In this document: in pieces, positions 1-6,244 of the stretch
Numbering within the stretch: the first letter of the stretch is position 1
Layout: each line of letters starts with the position of its first letter
Position numbers and translations under genes: made by a program
Assembly: GCA_025355935.1 (NCBI GenBank)
Contig: JANXYS010000352.1
Span: 1-15,011, forward strand
From: Chitinophagales bacterium
Lineage (GTDB): Bacteria; Bacteroidota; Bacteroidia; Chitinophagales; Chitinophagaceae
Reading direction: 5' to 3'
Length of the DNA: 15,011 nucleotides
Notes under the pieces: model-generated
Told to the model about the DNA's origin: nothing
Database searches by the model: none
The model's input: only the letters and a program-made list of their open reading frames with translations

Positions 1-325
1 AAGACTCGGGGTCAAGGGCATACATGTTAATAGTAAGGTCATTAATACCTTTTTGCCACTTATCGGTATCGTGTTGTAATAATCCAATTTTCTTATCCAG
101 ATCCGAGGGGGCATTTCTGCAGAGATGGGAAATTCTATGGCCGTTTCGTTTTAATAAAGCAATATTTAAAATCTTCTTCAGTTCGTCTAATGTATATACA
201 CGGAAATTCCCAGCCGATCTCACGGGTGCTAATAAGGAATACCGACGCTCCCAGATTCTTAAAGTATGGGCTTTTATCCCTGAAAAGCGTTCAAGATCAC
301 TAATGGTAAAAATTTTATTATCCAT
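1..325 (-). CDS. MerR-family transcriptional regulator, N-terminal part (cut by window edge)
   Basis: The minus strand from the ATG at 325-323 stays open to the window edge, giving about 108 residues. It begins MDNKIFTISDLERFSGIKAH and continues with LRIWERRY and then a FRVYTLDELK-like stretch. This is the winged helix-turn-helix of the MerR family, residues about 5-70, in the form common in Bacteroidota, where SGIKAHT-x-RIWE-x-RY is almost diagnostic. Relatives of about 300 aa carry a C-terminal B12-binding-like domain (CarH/LitR type) and often sit by carotenoid genes; that part lies outside the window, so light or cobalamin sensing is only a possibility. An AAGGG stretch lies just before the start. 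The gene follows the histidine kinase in the same direction after a 156-nt gap, so it probably has its own promoter, though I see no clear one. Confidence 0.85.
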   Translation of the reverse strand, partial: MDNKIFTISDLERFSGIKAHTLRIWERRYSLLAPVRSAGNFRVYTLDELKKILNIALLKRNGHRISHLCRNAPSDLDKKIGLLQHDTDKWQKGINDLTINMYALDPES

Positions 326-481
326 TTCCCTTAAAAGATATTACTAATTTATGTACGAAGTTATAAGTAGGCGCGTTCTTTTTTAAGGCTAAAGATCTTC
401 TCGGCTTTTATAACGCTTACCTAGCGGTTGTGCATTAAAAATGATTATTATCTTAAAACGCGGTGGCTGAGAATAGGGAAA

Positions 482-1948
482 CTATTTAATGTACAAAGGC
501 AATGTAAAAATAAACGAACTTCCTTCATCAACTTTTGTAATGAGCTCAAGCGATGAATTATGCAGGTCGAGAATTTTTTTTATTATCGCCAGACCCAGTC
601 CAGTGCTATTTTTAAGGTCGGTGAAGTTATTAGCTTTATAATATCGTCCGAAAATTTGTTCTCGTTCATTTTCCGGGATGCCGATTCCTGAATCTTCAAC
701 AGAAATGATTACTTGCTGCATTTTTTGGATCGTTCTAATAGCTACATGTCCACCTGCCGGGGTATATTTTAAGGCGTTGTCGATCAGGTTTTGCATCACC
801 CGCTCTATCAAAGAAACATCAGCATAAACAGGAGGCAATTCTTTGGCAAGAAATGTGGTAATAAGAATGTTATTCTCCCTGGCAATAAGCTGGTATTTAG
901 TACTAATGTCATTCACCAGTTCACTGATGAAAAATGGTTCTTTTATCGGTGTGACTTGATTGGCTTCAAGCTTCGAAAGTTCGAATAGCTCATAAACTAA
1001 TTTTTGCAGTTTTGTAGTGGTTTCTGCAATGGTGTTAAGGTAGTTGTTTCGTTCTTCATCGCTCAGCGTATCCGCCTTTATTAAAAGCGTTTCAATGTAC
1101 CCCTGGATAATGGCAATTGGTGTTCTCAAATCGTGGGAAACGTTAGCGATCAACTCGCGACGGAGTACTTCTACTTCCTTTAATTTCTCACCATTCGTTG
1201 AAAGAATGTCAGCCATCTCGTTAAATATATCTCCGACCTGTTGTATGTCTCCTACAGATTTCATCTCTACGCGGGCAGCAAAATCTCCTTGTTTGAATTT
1301 TTGCATGACTTCTAATATCCGGGAGAAGTTCCTTGTGATTAGTCTTATAATAATTAACCCCACAAATAGAGCGACAAGTAAAGTAAGGAGGATACCCCTC
1401 AATCCAACCTTCCATAGGTAGCTTTGAGATAAGTTTTCTGAAATGGTATCATAATGCTCCCCTGCCAGAACTACATAGATGTATCCTGCCCGCTCATTCC
1501 TGTTAATTACGGGAGCAACAGTAAATATTTTATAACGGCCAGGATGATGCGGATCGGTTCCTTTTACATATTTCGTACCGTTCGTTTCGATATACTCCTT
1601 TACCGGGCCAAGATCGATTTTGTTCAGCAATACCTTCTGTTTAGGAGCATAATAGGAAAGGATTGTTCCTTCTTTGTCCAACAAATAAACTTCGAGGCTG
1701 GGATTTATAGACATTACATGGTCAAACATCTGTTCCATTGCCTTATCATTTACTTTGCCATCGGTAAAGGGATTTGAATTGGTCGCTATATCAGCTGCTG
1801 TATTCCTGTTAAGCTGTTGATTTACTTCCTCGAAATACAGACCCGAATAGTGCACAGTGATGTACTCAAAAGATAAACCTACACAAACCAGCAGCAAAAA
1901 GAATATAGCAGAGATCCGCCAGAATAAACTATTGTAATTACTTTTCAT
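482..1948 (-). CDS. Membrane sensor histidine kinase, HAMP type
   Basis: Sensor half of a two-component system in the inner membrane; 488 aa. An N-terminal transmembrane segment (about 11-30) is followed by a periplasmic sensor region of about 150 residues (31-180), a second transmembrane segment (about 183-203) and a HAMP linker (204-257). The HisKA dimerisation domain has the H-box SHDLRTP, with phospho-acceptor His272. The ATPase domain shows the N-box (NLIDNALKY, 387-395), G1 (DSGIGIP, 419-425), F-box (IFGRYY, 432-437) and G2 (GLGLAI, 450-455). All catalytic boxes are intact. The start overlaps the response regulator stop by 4 nt (ATGA), so the two are translationally coupled and very likely partners. 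The periplasmic domain resembles a small PAS/Cache-like fold in length, but its ligand cannot be read from the sequence. Confidence 0.95.
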   Translation of the reverse strand: MKSNYNSLFWRISAIFFLLLVCVGLSFEYITVHYSGLYFEEVNQQLNRNTAADIATNSNPFTDGKVNDKAMEQMFDHVMSINPSLEVYLLDKEGTILSYYAPKQKVLLNKIDLGPVKEYIETNGTKYVKGTDPHHPGRYKIFTVAPVINRNERAGYIYVVLAGEHYDTISENLSQSYLWKVGLRGILLTLLVALFVGLIIIRLITRNFSRILEVMQKFKQGDFAARVEMKSVGDIQQVGDIFNEMADILSTNGEKLKEVEVLRRELIANVSHDLRTPIAIIQGYIETLLIKADTLSDEERNNYLNTIAETTTKLQKLVYELFELSKLEANQVTPIKEPFFISELVNDISTKYQLIARENNILITTFLAKELPPVYADVSLIERVMQNLIDNALKYTPAGGHVAIRTIQKMQQVIISVEDSGIGIPENEREQIFGRYYKANNFTDLKNSTGLGLAIIKKILDLHNSSLELITKVDEGSSFIFTLPLYIK

Positions 1949-2652
1949 TCCTGGTGTTTTTCTTCGGCAAAACGGTAACCGATACCCCAGGTAGTTAATA
2001 TATACCGGGGTTTTGCCATATCTGTTTCAATCTTTGCCCTGAGTCTGTTTATATGCGAATTTACAGTATGTTCATAGCCACTAAATTCATACCCCCAGAC
2101 TAGGCTTAACAGATTTTCTCTCGAATAGCTCTTACCAGGGTTACTTATTAAGAGATATAGCAAATCGAATTCTTTTTGCGTGAGGTCAACTTTGGTGGTG
2201 TTAATCATCAGTTTTCTTTTTTGCGGATCGAGCGATAAGTCACCGAATACGATAACGCCCCCTGCCGACTTTCCAGCGGTCATATTAATTTCCGTTCTGC
2301 GAAGGATAGCTTTCACCCGGGCAATGAATTCACGTACACTAAAGGGCTTGGTTAGGTAATCATCCGCCCCAATTTCTAATCCGAGAATTTTATCGATTTC
2401 TTCTGACTTAGCCGTCAGCATCATGATTGGGGTAAAATCCTTTTCAGCCCGCAGCTCCCGACAAATTTCAAACCCACTTACACCCGGAAGATTTAAATCC
2501 AGGATGATCAGATCAAACTTTGATGATAATGCTTTCTGTAATCCTTCAGCTCCATGACTGCAACTAACCGTATTACAGTTAATGTCATTCAGGTGGATCT
2601 TAACAAGTTCAATTATATTAGGATCATCTTCGATAATCAATATGTCCTTCAT
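1945..2652 (-). CDS. OmpR/PhoB-family response regulator
   Basis: DNA-binding partner of the downstream histidine kinase; 235 aa. The receiver domain (1-118) has the acidic pocket EDD at 8-10, phospho-acceptor Asp52 in LDLNLPG, Thr80 and Lys102 (TKPF). The C-terminal winged helix (about 133-230) carries typical PhoB wording such as LTQKEFDLL and, near the end, WGIGYRF. A longer reading frame runs upstream to 2754 but crosses a terminator hairpin, so its first 34 residues are not credible. I chose the ATG at 2652, giving MKDILIIEDD, the usual family beginning; the ATG at 2658 (MLMKDIL) is the only near alternative. No good Shine-Dalgarno site is visible. Two CTTAAGT repeats just upstream may be an autoregulatory site. 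Confidence 0.95.
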   Translation of the reverse strand: MKDILIIEDDPNIIELVKIHLNDINCNTVSCSHGAEGLQKALSSKFDLIILDLNLPGVSGFEICRELRAEKDFTPIMMLTAKSEEIDKILGLEIGADDYLTKPFSVREFIARVKAILRRTEINMTAGKSAGGVIVFGDLSLDPQKRKLMINTTKVDLTQKEFDLLYLLISNPGKSYSRENLLSLVWGYEFSGYEHTVNSHINRLRAKIETDMAKPRYILTTWGIGYRFAEEKHQE

Positions 2653-2662
2653 AAGCATAAAT

Positions 2663-2681
2663 CTTAAGTAATTCCTTAAGT
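2663..2681 (-). promoter_or_regulatory. Tandem CTTAAGT repeats before the response regulator
   Basis: CTTAAGT occurs at 2663-2669 and again at 2675-2681, a 12-nt period, 11 nt upstream of the chosen response regulator start. OmpR/PhoB-type regulators bind direct repeats spaced by about one helical turn (often 11 nt), so this could be an autoregulatory operator. The link to this regulator is inference. The block CTTAAG is also a short palindrome, so chance occurrence in AT-rich DNA is possible. Confidence 0.35.
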
Positions 2682-2682
2682 T

Positions 2683-2713
2683 AAAAATTATTTCGTGACT
2701 TTTTAAAAAAAAG
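2683..2713 (-). promoter_or_regulatory. Possible Bacteroidota-type promoter for the response regulator and kinase pair
   Basis: On the minus strand TAATTTTT (positions 2690-2683) matches seven of eight bases of the Bacteroidota -7 box TAnnTTTG. The -33 position would fall in the T-run of the preceding terminator (TTTT instead of TTTG). Only about 50 nt separate the terminator from the start codon, so a promoter for the pair must be in this short space unless the terminator leaks. Confidence 0.25.
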
Positions 2714-2738
2714 GGGCCGCGTGTGGTAAACGGCCCCT
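2705..2738 (-). terminator. Intrinsic terminator after the Met/Lys-rich protein gene
   Basis: An 8-bp stem, AGGGGCCG (2712-2719) pairing with CGGCCCCT (2731-2738), has an 11-nt loop. On the minus strand it is followed by eight T residues (A-run at 2705-2712 on the plus strand). It begins 32 nt past the stop codon of the Met/Lys-rich gene and precedes the response regulator, so it separates the two transcription units or lets only part of the transcripts through. Confidence 0.85.
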
Positions 2739-2769
2739 CTTGTTTAACCCCCAATATTTTTCTACGTTA

Positions 2770-3075
2770 TTACATTTTGCTGTGGGACATCGGTTTTGCA
2801 GCCATTTTTTTGTGTTTATTCCTTACGATTTTTTTAGCGGTAATCATTTTTTTTTCTTCCATCATCTTTTCATCATTCATCATTTTTTCATCATTCGTCA
2901 TTTTCTTTTTCTCAATCGTCTTTTTGCTAACCGTCATTTTATGCTGGTCCATCTTCGCTTCGCCCATTTTGGATTTTTCATCCATCTTCTTCTCGTTCAT
3001 TTTCGATGAATTCGATTGTGCAAAGCTAGAGGAGGTAAGCATAAGCGCGATCGCCGCGACAAAAAATTTTTTCAT
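2770..3075 (-). CDS. Small secreted Met/Lys-rich repeat protein (MxKDx-like)
   Basis: A 101-residue protein. I chose the start at 3075 because it gives a clean signal peptide: MKKFF, a hydrophobic core to about residue 14, then SSSFA before Gln20, a likely signal peptidase I site. A frame extension to 3144 would put 23 unrelated residues in front of the signal. The mature part of about 82 residues is mostly Lys (23), Met (14), Glu, Asp and Asn, with almost no large hydrophobics. Short units such as KMDEKSKMGEAKMD recur, including a tandem NDEKMM. This resembles the loosely defined MxKDx pentapeptide-repeat proteins, whose function is unknown. It has no cysteine and no predicted fold. Metal (copper) binding, redox buffering through methionine, or envelope stress roles are possible but not shown. 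It ends in a strong terminator and lies next to a two-component pair. Confidence 0.8.
   Translation of the reverse strand: MKKFFVAAIALMLTSSSFAQSNSSKMNEKKMDEKSKMGEAKMDQHKMTVSKKTIEKKKMTNDEKMMNDEKMMEEKKMITAKKIVRNKHKKMAAKPMSHSKM
2860..2895 (-). repeat. 18-bp tandem repeat inside the Met/Lys-rich gene
   Basis: Two adjacent 18-bp units (2860-2877 and 2878-2895) are identical at 17 of 18 bases. On the coding strand each encodes the hexapeptide NDEKMM. The near identity at DNA level suggests recent slippage duplication, so repeat number may vary between strains. Confidence 0.8.
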
Positions 3076-3288
3076 TTTAATAATTTTAGGTTGATGATTT
3101 AATTTCAAACTAAAAGTAAACGCAAAGTATTGCGAATCTATCACGGAATCATAACGTTTTCACTAACCGCCAAGTTTGGCTAACTTACTTGGGTAGCAAA
3201 GGACCTAAACATTTGAAACCCGTTTTTGTTAAATAGAAAACAAGAACCATCCACCATAAACATTTTTATTTTATAAAACACATTAATC

Positions 3289-3582
3289 ATGGAAAAATTC
3301 GCACTATTAGCCCGCGTTGAAGCAAAGCCCGGTAAAGAAGAAACAATTCTTGAATTTCTTAAAAGCGCGCTTCCTATGGCCGAGGCAGAGTCTGATACCG
3401 TACGCTGGTACGGTTTAAAAATTAGTGAGACCACATTCGGGATATTTGATACTTTTGAAACAGAGGACGGAAGAGCTGCTCACTTAAAGGGAGAAATTGC
3501 GAAAGCGTTGATGGCCAACGCTGCAGAGTTATTCTCAAAAGACCCTGTAATAGAATTCGTCGATATTCTGGCTGTAAAATAA
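3289..3582 (+). CDS. Antibiotic biosynthesis monooxygenase (ABM) family protein
   Basis: A 97-aa cytoplasmic protein beginning MEKFALLARVEAKPGKEE, with a SALPMAEAESDTVRWYGLKI stretch and a FGIFDTFETEDGRAAHLKGE region. These are the marks of the ABM dimeric alpha/beta-barrel family (YgiN/quinol monooxygenase-like, Dabb-related), and the length is normal for a single domain. Relatives act as cofactor-free oxygenases on quinols or anthrones, or as heme-degrading enzymes; the substrate cannot be told here. It is followed after 42 nt by the DUF336 gene on the same strand, and the two probably share a transcript. It is divergent from the Met/Lys-rich gene, with a 213-nt intergenic region. No Shine-Dalgarno site is seen, as is usual in this phylum. 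Confidence 0.85.
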   Translation: MEKFALLARVEAKPGKEETILEFLKSALPMAEAESDTVRWYGLKISETTFGIFDTFETEDGRAAHLKGEIAKALMANAAELFSKDPVIEFVDILAVK

Positions 3583-3624
3583 TACGAAACTTTAAGTTTT
3601 TGCTTTAAAAAAAGACCGCTATAA

Positions 3625-4023
3625 ATGAATATAACATTATCACAAGCTGAAGCCGTTGTTGCCGCGGCAAAACTAAAGGCCATAGAAATCAATACTAAAA
3701 TGGATATCTGCGTTGTGGATTCCGGCAGTAATCTTAAAGCTTTTGCCCGAATGGATGGCGCATGGATCGGCTCGATCGATATTGCGGTAAAAAAAGCAAA
3801 AACTGCAGCTTGGTTTACTATGGACACTGCGGCGCTGAGTCCACTGGTTCAACCCGGGCAAGCATTGTTTAACATCGAGCATTCAAACGGTGGCCTAATT
3901 ACTTTTCCGGGTGGTGTTCTTCTCAAAAATATTGATGGTGAGGTCATCGGTGCTCTTGGTGTTAGCGGCAGCAGTGTCGAAAATGACCATATAGTCGCGA
4001 CAGCGGGTTCAAAAGCGCTTTAA
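3625..4023 (+). CDS. GlcG/HbpS family (DUF336) heme-binding-like protein
   Basis: A 132-aa protein of the GlcG/HbpS family. It shows the family pattern: an N-terminal helix with SQAEAVVAAAKLKA, a central CVVDSGSNLKAFARMDGAW (29-47), SIDIAVKKAKTAAWF (50-64), then FPGGVLL and IGALGVSGSSVENDH (108-122) with a closing ATAG. Streptomyces HbpS binds heme and modulates the SenS/SenR two-component system; other members occur in glycolate or small-molecule catabolic operons. This copy has no signal peptide, so it is probably cytoplasmic. It is the second gene after the ABM protein (42-nt gap), and both families can handle heme or small aromatic molecules, which hints at a shared task. The exact function is unproven. 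Confidence 0.85.
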   Translation: MNITLSQAEAVVAAAKLKAIEINTKMDICVVDSGSNLKAFARMDGAWIGSIDIAVKKAKTAAWFTMDTAALSPLVQPGQALFNIEHSNGGLITFPGGVLLKNIDGEVIGALGVSGSSVENDHIVATAGSKAL

Positions 4024-4047
4024 TAAATGAACTCTATATGTTTAAGA

Positions 4048-4078
4048 ACGTTCTTTCTGTGGTGATCTGAAAGAACGT
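4048..4078 (+). terminator. Inverted repeat after the DUF336 gene; likely terminator or operator
   Basis: ACGTTCTTTC (4048-4057) and GAAAGAACGT (4069-4078) form a perfect 10-bp stem with an 11-nt loop, starting 24 nt after the DUF336 stop. The following bases are T-rich (CTTTGGCTTT) but have no clean T-run, so termination may be weak. The left arm sits in the 12-nt palindrome AAGAACGTTCTT (4044-4055), so a protein binding site is an alternative. Confidence 0.5.
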
Positions 4079-4165
4079 CTTTGGCTTTCATATTTGGGGA
4101 AGTATATCCATTTTGAAAAGTTGTCGTGGGTACGAACGCCCCAAGTTTAGTTATAGCATAATAGC

Positions 4166-4195
4166 TTTCGTTTAAAATTATTATAGCTATCTTTT
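4166..4195 (+). promoter_or_regulatory. Candidate Bacteroidota promoter for hypAB
   Basis: TATCTTTT (4188-4195) matches seven of eight bases of the -7 consensus TAnnTTTG. TTTC lies 18 nt upstream (4166-4169) against the -33 consensus TTTG. Transcription would begin around 4200, leaving a short leader that holds the Shine-Dalgarno site of hypA. The match is suggestive only. Confidence 0.35.
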
Positions 4196-4208
4196 GATAA
4201 ATACTACC

Positions 4209-4214
4209 GGAGGG
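4209..4214 (+). promoter_or_regulatory. Strong Shine-Dalgarno site of hypA
   Basis: GGAGGG lies 9 nt before the ATG at 4224. Such a strong site is unusual in this window, where most starts lack one. It fixes the start at 4224 rather than the in-frame ATG at 4194, which would lie upstream of the site. Confidence 0.8.
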
Positions 4215-4223
4215 CGGTTTTTT

Positions 4224-4598
4224 ATGCATGAAATTTCTCTAGTCAGAAATATATTTAAAACGCTTGAAGAAGCTTTCCCAGGCCAACTTGGAAACATTAG
4301 TAATATTTCCATGCGGGTAGGTCTTTTAAGTAATGTCCAACCAATTCTTATGCAAAATGCTTTTGCAGCAGTTAAACAGGACGAGCAGGATTGTAGAGCG
4401 AGTCTGTGTATAGAAGTATTGCCCATTATTATTTATTGTGTGAGCTGTAATAAAAACACTGAAGTACATAATTTTAAGTTCTTTTGTAGTTGCGGTAGCC
4501 CGAGTCGAAAAATTGTGCAGGGCGAAGAACTTTTAATTTCGCGGGTGGAATTTTTCGATTCGGACATGACCCGTGTGCGTAAACAGGAGGATACATAA
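4224..4598 (+). CDS. hypA: Hydrogenase/urease nickel incorporation protein HypA
   Basis: HypA delivers nickel, with the GTPase HypB, to the active site of [NiFe]-hydrogenase and in some bacteria to urease. The 124-aa product starts MHEISLVRNIF; the MHE start supplies the N-terminal amine and His2 that bind nickel. A zinc domain follows, with Cys72-x2-Cys75 (CVSC) and Cys88-x-Cys90 (FFCSCGSP). Most HypA proteins have CxxC in both pairs, so the second pair here is one residue short. The start is supported by the GGAGGG site and by the family beginning. hypB follows after 34 nt on the same strand. No hydrogenase, urease, hypC, hypD, hypE or hypF gene lies in the window, so the target enzyme must be elsewhere. 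Confidence 0.93.
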   Translation: MHEISLVRNIFKTLEEAFPGQLGNISNISMRVGLLSNVQPILMQNAFAAVKQDEQDCRASLCIEVLPIIIYCVSCNKNTEVHNFKFFCSCGSPSRKIVQGEELLISRVEFFDSDMTRVRKQEDT

Positions 4599-4632
4599 TC
4601 CGATCATAAAGTTGTTATCTTAATTTAAATCA

Positions 4633-5340
4633 ATGACGCCTAAATCAAATTATGCACCCGTAGGTTCTGTCTGGTGTGATAATACTACCATGAATCTGCT
4701 TAAGGCAAATGATTATGTTGCTAAAATTATTCGTGAAAAGTTAAAGGATCTACTTGTTATAAATCTTTGTTCGTCGCCAGGAAGTGGGAAAACAACTTTA
4801 ATGCAGGAAACATCAAAGCTCTTAAATGAAAAACTGAACATGGCAGTGCTAGTAGGTGACCCAGAGACTGAACGTGATGCTATCAGGATGAAGCAGGTGG
4901 GCATAAATGCCTTGCAAATTGTGACGGGGGGCATGTGCCACATTGAAGCCCAGATGATACTACAAGCACTTGACCATATAAATCTTGACGGGGTAGACGT
5001 GCTCATTATAGAAAACGTGGGTAACCTTGTATGTCCGGCCGCATTCGATTTGGGTGAAGACTTCCGGGTTACTATGATTTCCTCAACGGAAGGAGATGAT
5101 AAACCTAAAAAATACCCACGAATGTTCTTAACAAGCGAATTGATGCTGGTGTCGAAAGCAGATTTGTTGCCTTACGTACCTTTCTCAATCAATGCCGTTA
5201 CGCAGGACGCACGAGACATTAATGCGGATTTAGAAGTGATTACTATATCAAGTTTAAATGGTGTAGGATTGCTCCAATGGTGTGCCTGGTTGGAAAGAAA
5301 AATAATTGAAAAAAAGCAAAAAAGTTTTCGGATTAATTAG
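4633..5340 (+). CDS. hypB: Hydrogenase/urease nickel incorporation GTPase HypB
   Basis: SIMIBI-class GTPase that partners HypA in nickel insertion; 235 aa. It has the P-loop SSPGSGKTT (47-55), GDPETERDA (75-83), the metal site GGMCHIEAQM with Cys102-His103, the family signature ENVGNLVCPAAFDLGE (127-142, with Cys134), TEGDDKPKKYP (152-162) and SKAD (174-177), which takes the place of the usual NKxD guanine-recognition motif. Residues 1-40 lack both the CxxCGC high-affinity nickel motif of E. coli HypB and any His-rich stretch, so this is the short form, as in Helicobacter. No Shine-Dalgarno site is visible. It lies 34 nt after hypA and is probably cotranscribed. A Lys-rich tail ends the protein. 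Confidence 0.95.
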   Translation: MTPKSNYAPVGSVWCDNTTMNLLKANDYVAKIIREKLKDLLVINLCSSPGSGKTTLMQETSKLLNEKLNMAVLVGDPETERDAIRMKQVGINALQIVTGGMCHIEAQMILQALDHINLDGVDVLIIENVGNLVCPAAFDLGEDFRVTMISSTEGDDKPKKYPRMFLTSELMLVSKADLLPYVPFSINAVTQDARDINADLEVITISSLNGVGLLQWCAWLERKIIEKKQKSFRIN

Positions 5341-5518
5341 TAGCGTTTCGCAAACCTTAGACAATTGTGTATTCTTTGAGGTAAAAAAAATTGAAATTGA
5401 AATTTCATATTGGTGGATAATTTTCCCCGAGATACCAATCGAAACGTGGAATCGCTTGTTGTAAAAGCAAATTACCTATCATAAAATGGAAAACCTGGCT
5501 TAAAACTAACTTGTATAA

Positions 5519-5554
5519 TTGCTGGCACCTAATTTGAAATCAGGTGATTAGCAA
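5519..5554. repeat. Long imperfect palindrome upstream of the small membrane protein
   Basis: CACCTAATTT and AAATCAGGTG (5526-5546) form 10-bp arms around a central G with one mismatch. Outer arms TTGCT (5519-5523) and AGCAA (5550-5554) extend the symmetry across a small bulge. It ends 39 nt before the start codon at 5594 and could be an operator or a leader hairpin. The rest of the 253-nt spacer after hypB holds only weaker symmetries: GAAATT/AATTTC at 5393-5406 and ATTGGT/ACCAAT at 5409-5439. No clear hypB terminator is seen. Confidence 0.5.
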
Positions 5555-5593
5555 GAACTCAATTACATTGTTCATCAATACAAAATTTAATTT

Positions 5594-5824
5594 ATGAATA
5601 ACTTTTTTAGAACCCTCATCGCCGGGTACGGAGCGAAAAAATTAGGTGGTGGTTGTTTCAGTACGATTCTTGTATTTGTTATAATTTATTGGGCACTCGG
5701 AACCTGTAATAAGCCCGCACAACAAGCCCCAGTGAGAACCACCCAGATAGTTGTTCCTGTAAATCAGACGCCACAGCTAGCGGATGTTGGAAAAATTTTT
5801 ATCTTAAAAAATAAGCCTTACTAA
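5594..5824 (+). CDS. Small single-pass membrane protein, unknown function
   Basis: A 76-aa protein that I do not recognise by name. Residues 1-20 are polar to amphipathic and glycine-rich (GYGAKKLGGGC), followed by one hydrophobic segment of about 16 residues (22-37, STILVFVIIYWALG) bounded by Cys21 and Cys38. The tail of about 38 residues is rich in Pro, Gln and Val. The Lys pair before the segment suggests the N-terminus inside and the tail outside. GGGC is not a good lipobox. The frame is credible because a clean terminator follows 34 nt after the stop and because the composition is protein-like. It is 253 nt from hypB, with its own upstream palindrome, so it is probably a separate unit. 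Confidence 0.65.
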   Translation: MNNFFRTLIAGYGAKKLGGGCFSTILVFVIIYWALGTCNKPAQQAPVRTTQIVVPVNQTPQLADVGKIFILKNKPY

Positions 5825-5857
5825 GTCTCCATAATCACCGTTAGTACATTTACTTTT

Positions 5858-5890
5858 AACCCGTAACTATTTGATTACGGGTTTTATTTT
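5858..5890 (+). terminator. Intrinsic terminator after the small membrane protein
   Basis: AACCCGTAA (5858-5866) pairs perfectly with TTACGGGTT (5875-5883) around an 8-nt loop, and TTATTTT follows. It lies 34 nt past the stop codon at 5824 and marks the end of the plus-strand unit. Confidence 0.9.
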
Positions 5891-6244
5891 GTAGCGATCA
5901 TACTTTATTGCTATCAAGTGAATTAAGATGTAATAAATTATCGTGTTTTCATGCAGTTAAGATTTTATATTAAATATGCTGGCAATTGGCAGCTTCTTTA
6001 AGAAGGCGCAAATGAAATAGCGAGTTTAAAAACCATCATATTGATAGCGCTCAATTTCGTTTTGTGCAGGGTATGAGTGATGAATTCTTACTTTCGTATG
6101 TTATAGAGATTGACAAGGCTAGTTCTTTTTCATATTAGAATCCATCTAAAATCGAAGTCGATACGATTTTTTGTGCCGGTGTTTGTCAGACAATCCGACA
6201 ATCGTATTCAGTAATGGGGTAAGTGCAGGGAATAGCTTAAAGAA
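5891..6244. other. Intergenic stretch with possible decayed reading frame
   Basis: No intact gene is seen. Three short plus-strand pieces look protein-like in successive frames: MLAIGSFFKKAQMK from the ATG at 5976, a hydrophobic piece ending at a stop near 6072-6075, and an open run at 6016-6138 ending in MSDEFLLSYVIEIDKASSFS-Tyr-stop. A 7-bp hairpin, AAAATCG/CGATTTT (6148-6154 and 6164-6170), with a T-run follows directly. This could be the relic of a small frameshifted gene with its terminator, or chance. TTGTCAGACAA at 6183-6193 is a short palindrome. Confidence 0.3.
6148..6172 (+). terminator. Terminator-like hairpin in the 5891-6244 spacer
   Basis: AAAATCG (6148-6154) and CGATTTT (6164-6170) form a 7-bp stem with a 9-nt loop and two further T residues. 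The arms are AT-rich, so the hairpin is weak. On the minus strand it lies about 75 nt beyond the end of xthA and might also serve there. Confidence 0.4.

Noticed and set aside
2653..2754. A 34-residue N-terminal extension of the response regulator
   Set aside because: It reads through the terminator hairpin and T-run, is not receiver-like, and the family normally starts at MKDILIIEDD.
2860..2895. CRISPR-like or mobile repeat
   Set aside because: Only two adjacent 18-bp units within a coding region; it is a slippage duplication in a repetitive protein gene.
2723..3094. Plus-strand hydrophobic reading frames opposite the Met/Lys-rich gene
   Set aside because: They are shadows: the antisense of Lys/Met/Glu codons reads as Phe/Ile/Ser/His. 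The minus frame has the signal peptide and the terminator.
3169..3180. Near-palindrome GCCAAGTTTGGC between the divergent Met/Lys-rich and ABM genes
   Set aside because: Five-base arms with a 2-nt centre are too short to claim an operator without comparison to relatives.
4194..4223. A 10-residue upstream extension of hypA
   Set aside because: The strong Shine-Dalgarno site lies after it, and HypA needs MHE at its N-terminus.
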